DNA of 9,892 nucleotides. Origin: CF-161 sp035259145 (GTDB taxonomy: Bacteria > Chloroflexota > Dormibacteria > Dormibacterales > Dormibacteraceae). The translations under genes were made by a program, and so were the position numbers. The DNA is taken from the NCBI GenBank assembly GCA_035259145.1, contig DATFWQ010000374.1, positions 1-9,892 of the forward strand, written 5' to 3'. Positions 7,089 to 9,892 of this stretch are shown in pieces (the first letter of the stretch is position 1; every line of letters begins with the position of its first letter). Below the pieces are notes generated by a model, which had not been told where the DNA came from, searched no databases, and saw only the letters and a program-made list of their open reading frames with translations.

Positions 7089-8150
7089 TCAGAACTTGGG
7101 GGTGGCTTCCGGAGCCACCTGGACTCGATCGCTCGGAATACCCATGACCAGCTCGAAGACACGGAGGAAGTTGAGGCCCAGGATGCCGCGGATCTGATGC
7201 TCGCTGAAGCCGCGGCGCTGGAGCGTCTGGGTCAGGAGCGGCAGGTGCCGCGATGAGAAAAGGTCGGGGATGCGGGCCCGGGCGTCGAGGCCCTCGACGT
7301 GGACCCTTGCCCGCTCTGGCAGGATGTCGTCGTAGATCTCGACGATGAAGTCGGGTCCCAGGCCGACGTGCTGGTCTCCAACGATCTCGACCATGTGCTC
7401 GATGTGGTCGACCATGCGCCCGACTGTCGGGTTCTCGGCGTCGACGAATCCTGGGATTGCGGTAGCACCGATCACGCCGCCGGTCTGCGCGATGCCGCGT
7501 AGCTGCGAATCAGAGAGGTTCCGGTGGTGGTCCCACACCGCGCGGGCCGAGGAATGGCTCGCGATCAGCGGCCGGGTCGCGAGCTCGAGCACGTGCTCGG
7601 TACTGGCGATGCCAAGGTGTGAGACGTCCATGAGGATCCCCAGGCGCTCCATCTCCGCCAGGACCTTCACGCCGTTGCGCGTCAGCCGGCCGCCGGTGTC
7701 GTTCTCGCCCGAGCCGTCGCCGAGCCAGCTCCGGCCCATGTGAGTGAAGCTCATCATCCGCACCCCGAGCCGGTGGAAGATGGGCACCAGGCTCGGCTCG
7801 TTGCCCAGCAGCGACGCTCCTTCCAGAGACAGCACCATCGCGATCTTGCCGGCGGCCAGAGCGTCCGCGATCTCTTTCCCGCTGGTGCAGGCGGCGACGG
7901 CTTCAGAGTTCAGGTCGACCTCCCGATAGAACGCTGAGATCTGCTGCAGGCCCTGGCGCAGCGAAATCTCGGGAGTCGTCGACTCGGTCGAGATGGGGAC
8001 CACCTGAACGTCCACGCCTCCGGCGCGCAGCTCGGGTATCCAGCGATGCTCGAAGGTGCCCCGGTCACCGAGAACCGGCTGCCGGACCACAGACATGATG
8101 AGGTCGTGGTGGCAGTCGACGACGACGGCGTCAAGGTGGAGATTCGCCAC
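7089..8150 (-). CDS. M19 membrane dipeptidase (renal dipeptidase) family protein
   Basis: A 353-residue zinc dipeptidase of family M19, close to the usual bacterial length; the family hydrolyses dipeptides, and some members accept a D-residue at the C-terminal position. All five metal-site positions are present: H14-x-D16 in VVDCHHDL, the bridging E110 in LSLEGAS, H178 in LMDVSHLG and H199 in LIASHSSARAV. The downstream active-site Asp is D267 in HVGLGPDF. The SHSSARAVWDHHRNLSD block (198-214) and FTHMGRSWLGDG (135-146) are typical. Despite the family name there is no signal peptide or membrane anchor, so it should be cytoplasmic. It starts at GTG 8150, 3 bp after the stop of the GGT-like gene, so translational coupling is likely; the only ribosome-site candidate is AGAGGG ~10 nt upstream, inside the previous gene. 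Its 3' end converges on dppC with 43 bp between. Confidence 0.95.
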   Translation of the reverse strand: MANLHLDAVVVDCHHDLIMSVVRQPVLGDRGTFEHRWIPELRAGGVDVQVVPISTESTTPEISLRQGLQQISAFYREVDLNSEAVAACTSGKEIADALAAGKIAMVLSLEGASLLGNEPSLVPIFHRLGVRMMSFTHMGRSWLGDGSGENDTGGRLTRNGVKVLAEMERLGILMDVSHLGIASTEHVLELATRPLIASHSSARAVWDHHRNLSDSQLRGIAQTGGVIGATAIPGFVDAENPTVGRMVDHIEHMVEIVGDQHVGLGPDFIVEIYDDILPERARVHVEGLDARARIPDLFSSRHLPLLTQTLQRRGFSEHQIRGILGLNFLRVFELVMGIPSDRVQVAPEATPKF

Positions 8151-8153
8151 GCG

Positions 8154-9806
8154 TCAGAAGCCCTCTGCCTTGCCCGCCCGCCGCGGCCCGGCGGTGCTGT
8201 GCAGCGTTCCGCCGTCGTCCCGCCAGCTCATCTGGAAGGACCCCATGTGATAGTCGTAGCGGGGCAGCGGCCTGACAGTGACGCCGAGCTGCGCCAGCTT
8301 CGCGACGACGGCCTCGGGCAGCCGGCTCTCGACCCCGAGCTTGTAGTCGTCCTCGATGGGCAGCATGCGGGGCGCGTCCTCCGCGTCGTACGGATCCATC
8401 CCGTAGTCGAGGACGTTGGACAGCACCTGCGGAACCGTGCAGTGGACGTTGCCTGGGGAGCCCAGGGAGAGGACCGGCTTGCCGCCCTTGAGCACGATCG
8501 TGTTGCCGATCGTGGAGCGCATCCGGCCGCCGCCTGTGAACCAGCCGCCGATCGCAGCAAGAAGGCTGGTGACGCCGTGGCTGCCGACCATCGGTACTCC
8601 GTCGACGACCTCACCCGGGATGCCGCCCGACTGCAGCGTGTTCATCATCTGCACCCAGTTCCCCTGGGGGTCGACGAGGCTGAGCTCGCAGCTTCCGGCC
8701 GGCTGTTTCGGCGGGCCGCCGGCGGCCTCGAGCGCGCCGGGCCCGGCCGTGACCTCGACGTGCTTGGTGAGGTCGATCTTGGGCCTGCTGCGCCGGATCA
8801 CGTCGGCGAGGAGCCGGTGGTACTCGGGCGACATCAGCGTGTCGGCGGGGTCTTCGAAGATCTGTGGGTCGTTCAGGAAGCCGGTCTCGAAGGCTGCACG
8901 CCGCAGCGCGTGGGCCATGTAATAGATCGCGTCGGCTGACTGCGAGTAGTGGCCGGCGGATGTCACGTCCAGCTCGCGCAGGATCCCCAGCACCAGTGAG
9001 CAGTAAACGGCCTGCCGCTCGGGCGGTGACAGCTGCACGATCTCGTAGTCGCGATGCCGGTAGCGCCGGCCCTCGCTCCAGCGCGGAGGGATCGCGCTCA
9101 TGTGCTTCAGCTCGATCTTCCAGCCGAGCTGGTTGGCGCGCTCGACAAAGTGCTTGGCCCACTGACCGGTGATGAAGTAGTCGGGGCCCTCGACGGCGAG
9201 GTTGCGCAGCGTCTTCGCGAGCTCTGGCTTGGGCCAGCGGTCGCCGACCTGAGGCAGGTGCCCGCCGGGGGTGAAGTGCTGGCGGCCGGACGGCGTATAC
9301 AGATAGAAGTCGACAGTCTGCGCCATCACAAGGTGCTCGAAGGAGTCCACCTCGTGGCCCTCCTCCGCCCAGCGGATTGCCGGTCCGCACAGGTAGTCCC
9401 AGGGCTTGGTCGCGAAGCGCTGGTAGAGCGCCTTCATTCCGGGCATGAAGCCAGGGATGACGGCAAACGGCGCGCGCCCACCCGACGCGTAGTACCCGGT
9501 GCCGGCCGGCACGCGGTTGAATGGCGCCATCTCCGGGACGATGGTGCCCATGCTGTTGAGCTCGTGCACCTTGCCCGTGCCCGCTTCCCACATAAGGAAG
9601 GTCACCGTGCCCGTGTGGTTGGTCATGTCGTGCTGGACCGTCGCCTGCACGAGGCAGCCCGCGATCGCCGCGTCGACAGCGTTGCCGCCGTCCCGCATGA
9701 CTCCGAGCATGGTGTCGCTCACGATTGGATGCTGGCTGGCGCAGACCGCCTGCTGACCGGTCGCCGGCTGCTTGGCTCCGACCCTGCCGGTTGTCGCAAT
9801 GTCCAT
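8154..9806 (-). CDS. Gamma-glutamyltransferase-family Ntn hydrolase with atypical active site
   Basis: A 550-residue protein with the GGT fold along its whole length. ASQHPIVSDTMLGVMRDGGN (23-42) is the family N-terminus, followed by VDAAIA. PAIRWAEEGHEV (142-153) and GPDYFITGQWA (207-217) belong to the large-subunit region. SLVDPQGNWVQ (376-386) follows the cleavage site, and NTIVLKGGKPVLSLGSPGN (435-453) closes the active site. Family members self-cleave before a Thr; here that position is S372 (in AGSCELS), predicting ~371- and 179-residue chains. Compared from memory with E. coli GGT, R114 is P91, N411 is Q392, S463 is T432 and G484 is N453, so true gamma-glutamyl transfer is doubtful. 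There is no signal peptide, whereas E. coli GGT is periplasmic. Start ATG 9806 is chosen because AAGGAG lies 6 nt upstream; GTG 9842 and ATG 9812 are in-frame alternatives. First gene of a unit with the M19 dipeptidase. Confidence 0.9.
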   Translation of the reverse strand: MDIATTGRVGAKQPATGQQAVCASQHPIVSDTMLGVMRDGGNAVDAAIAGCLVQATVQHDMTNHTGTVTFLMWEAGTGKVHELNSMGTIVPEMAPFNRVPAGTGYYASGGRAPFAVIPGFMPGMKALYQRFATKPWDYLCGPAIRWAEEGHEVDSFEHLVMAQTVDFYLYTPSGRQHFTPGGHLPQVGDRWPKPELAKTLRNLAVEGPDYFITGQWAKHFVERANQLGWKIELKHMSAIPPRWSEGRRYRHRDYEIVQLSPPERQAVYCSLVLGILRELDVTSAGHYSQSADAIYYMAHALRRAAFETGFLNDPQIFEDPADTLMSPEYHRLLADVIRRSRPKIDLTKHVEVTAGPGALEAAGGPPKQPAGSCELSLVDPQGNWVQMMNTLQSGGIPGEVVDGVPMVGSHGVTSLLAAIGGWFTGGGRMRSTIGNTIVLKGGKPVLSLGSPGNVHCTVPQVLSNVLDYGMDPYDAEDAPRMLPIEDDYKLGVESRLPEAVVAKLAQLGVTVRPLPRYDYHMGSFQMSWRDDGGTLHSTAGPRRAGKAEGF

Positions 9807-9812
9807 TCCCAT

Positions 9813-9818
9813 CTCCTT
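9813..9818 (-). promoter_or_regulatory. Ribosome binding site deciding the GGT-like start
   Basis: AAGGAG on the minus strand is followed by 6 nt (ATGGGA) and then ATG 9806. The nearer ATG 9812 directly abuts the site and is too close to use it; GTG 9842 has no such site. Confidence 0.65.
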
Positions 9819-9841
9819 GGTGCGGTTTCCGACGGCGAGCA

Positions 9842-9870
9842 CTTAAAGGTTTAGCGCTCTTGGCCCGCAA
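9842..9870 (-). promoter_or_regulatory. Candidate sigma70-type promoter of the GGT-like/M19 unit
   Basis: On the minus strand TTGCGG (9870-9865) and TTTAAG (9847-9842, 4/6 to TATAAT) are spaced by exactly 17 bp. This predicts a start near 9835 and a leader of about 29 nt to ATG 9806. The TTTAAG sits in the only A/T-rich patch of the gap. It also disfavours GTG 9842 as the start codon, since that codon would lie in the promoter. Confidence 0.33.
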
Positions 9871-9877
9871 TCTCGAC

Positions 9878-9889
9878 AGACAATCGTCT
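9878..9889. promoter_or_regulatory. Imperfect palindrome AGAC-AATC-GTCT upstream of the GGT-like gene (possible operator)
   Basis: A 12-bp inverted repeat with 4-bp arms that shares 8 of 12 bases with the palindrome at 5029-5040 (common frame GACA, then GTC five bases after the first C). It lies 7 bp upstream of the candidate -35, centred near -49 of the predicted start. It is the most divergent of the four copies. Confidence 0.23.
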
Positions 9890-9892
9890 AAC

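Noticed and set aside
6059..7162. 367-residue minus-strand open frame opposite the dppC-type gene
   Set aside because: The product is highly charged (Asp/Arg/His/Gln-rich) with no family motif. It mirrors the hydrophobic codons of the permease, so it is a shadow.
8688..8693. Sequencing error or decay as the reason for Ser-Cys at the GGT nucleophile site
   Set aside because: The AGC-TGC codons are in an intact frame, flanking motifs are well kept, and several independent active-site positions are changed together. That fits a distinct subfamily better than a single error.
8611..9870. 419-residue minus-strand open frame overlapping the GGT-like gene in another frame
   Set aside because: Same strand but a different frame from the well-supported GGT fold; it is an Arg/Ala/Gly-rich low-information product.

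Overview
The window is a G+C-rich stretch (about two thirds G+C by eye, not computed) of bacterial chromosome. It has no RNA genes, mobile elements or CRISPR. The gene set and the GTG/TTG starts fit a high-GC lineage such as Actinomycetota or Chloroflexota, but nothing fixes the taxon. Almost every gene concerns uptake or breakdown of peptides and amino acids, so this looks like a peptide-scavenging catabolic locus built around one PucR/CdaR-type regulator.

Layout, left to right. (1) 1-334, +: the last ~110 residues of an amidohydrolase cut by the window edge. (2) 383-1540, -: a DAO-family FAD amino-acid/amine oxidoreductase. (3) 1602-3623, -: a complete S9 (prolyl oligopeptidase family) peptidase. 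Genes 3 and 2 read leftward as a probable unit with a 61-bp gap. (4) 3736-5010, +: a PucR/CdaR-type regulator, divergent from the peptidase. (5) 5104-6072 and 6083-7045, +: DppB- and DppC-type permeases. (6) 8154-9806 then 7089-8150, -: a gamma-glutamyltransferase-fold Ntn hydrolase followed 3 bp later by an M19 membrane-dipeptidase-family enzyme. The M19 gene converges on dppC.

Working model (inference): DppBC, with a solute-binding protein and ATPases that are not in this window, imports a short peptide or modified dipeptide. The S9 peptidase, the GGT-like enzyme and the M19 dipeptidase cleave it inside the cell, since none of the three has a visible signal peptide. The flavoenzyme then oxidises a released amine or amino acid, possibly a D- or N-substituted one. 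The PucR-type protein would sense an intermediate.

Two points stand out. A short palindrome (best copy CGACAAGTGTCG) recurs, degenerate, in four intergenic regions in front of four transcription units, and may be the regulator's operator. The GGT-like protein has lost most residues that define true gamma-glutamyl transpeptidases: the Thr nucleophile is Ser, the substrate Arg is Pro, and the oxyanion Gly-Gly is Gly-Asn. It therefore probably acts on a different substrate. No stretch longer than 300 bp lacks a gene; the longest gap is the 112-bp divergent promoter region at 3624-3735.
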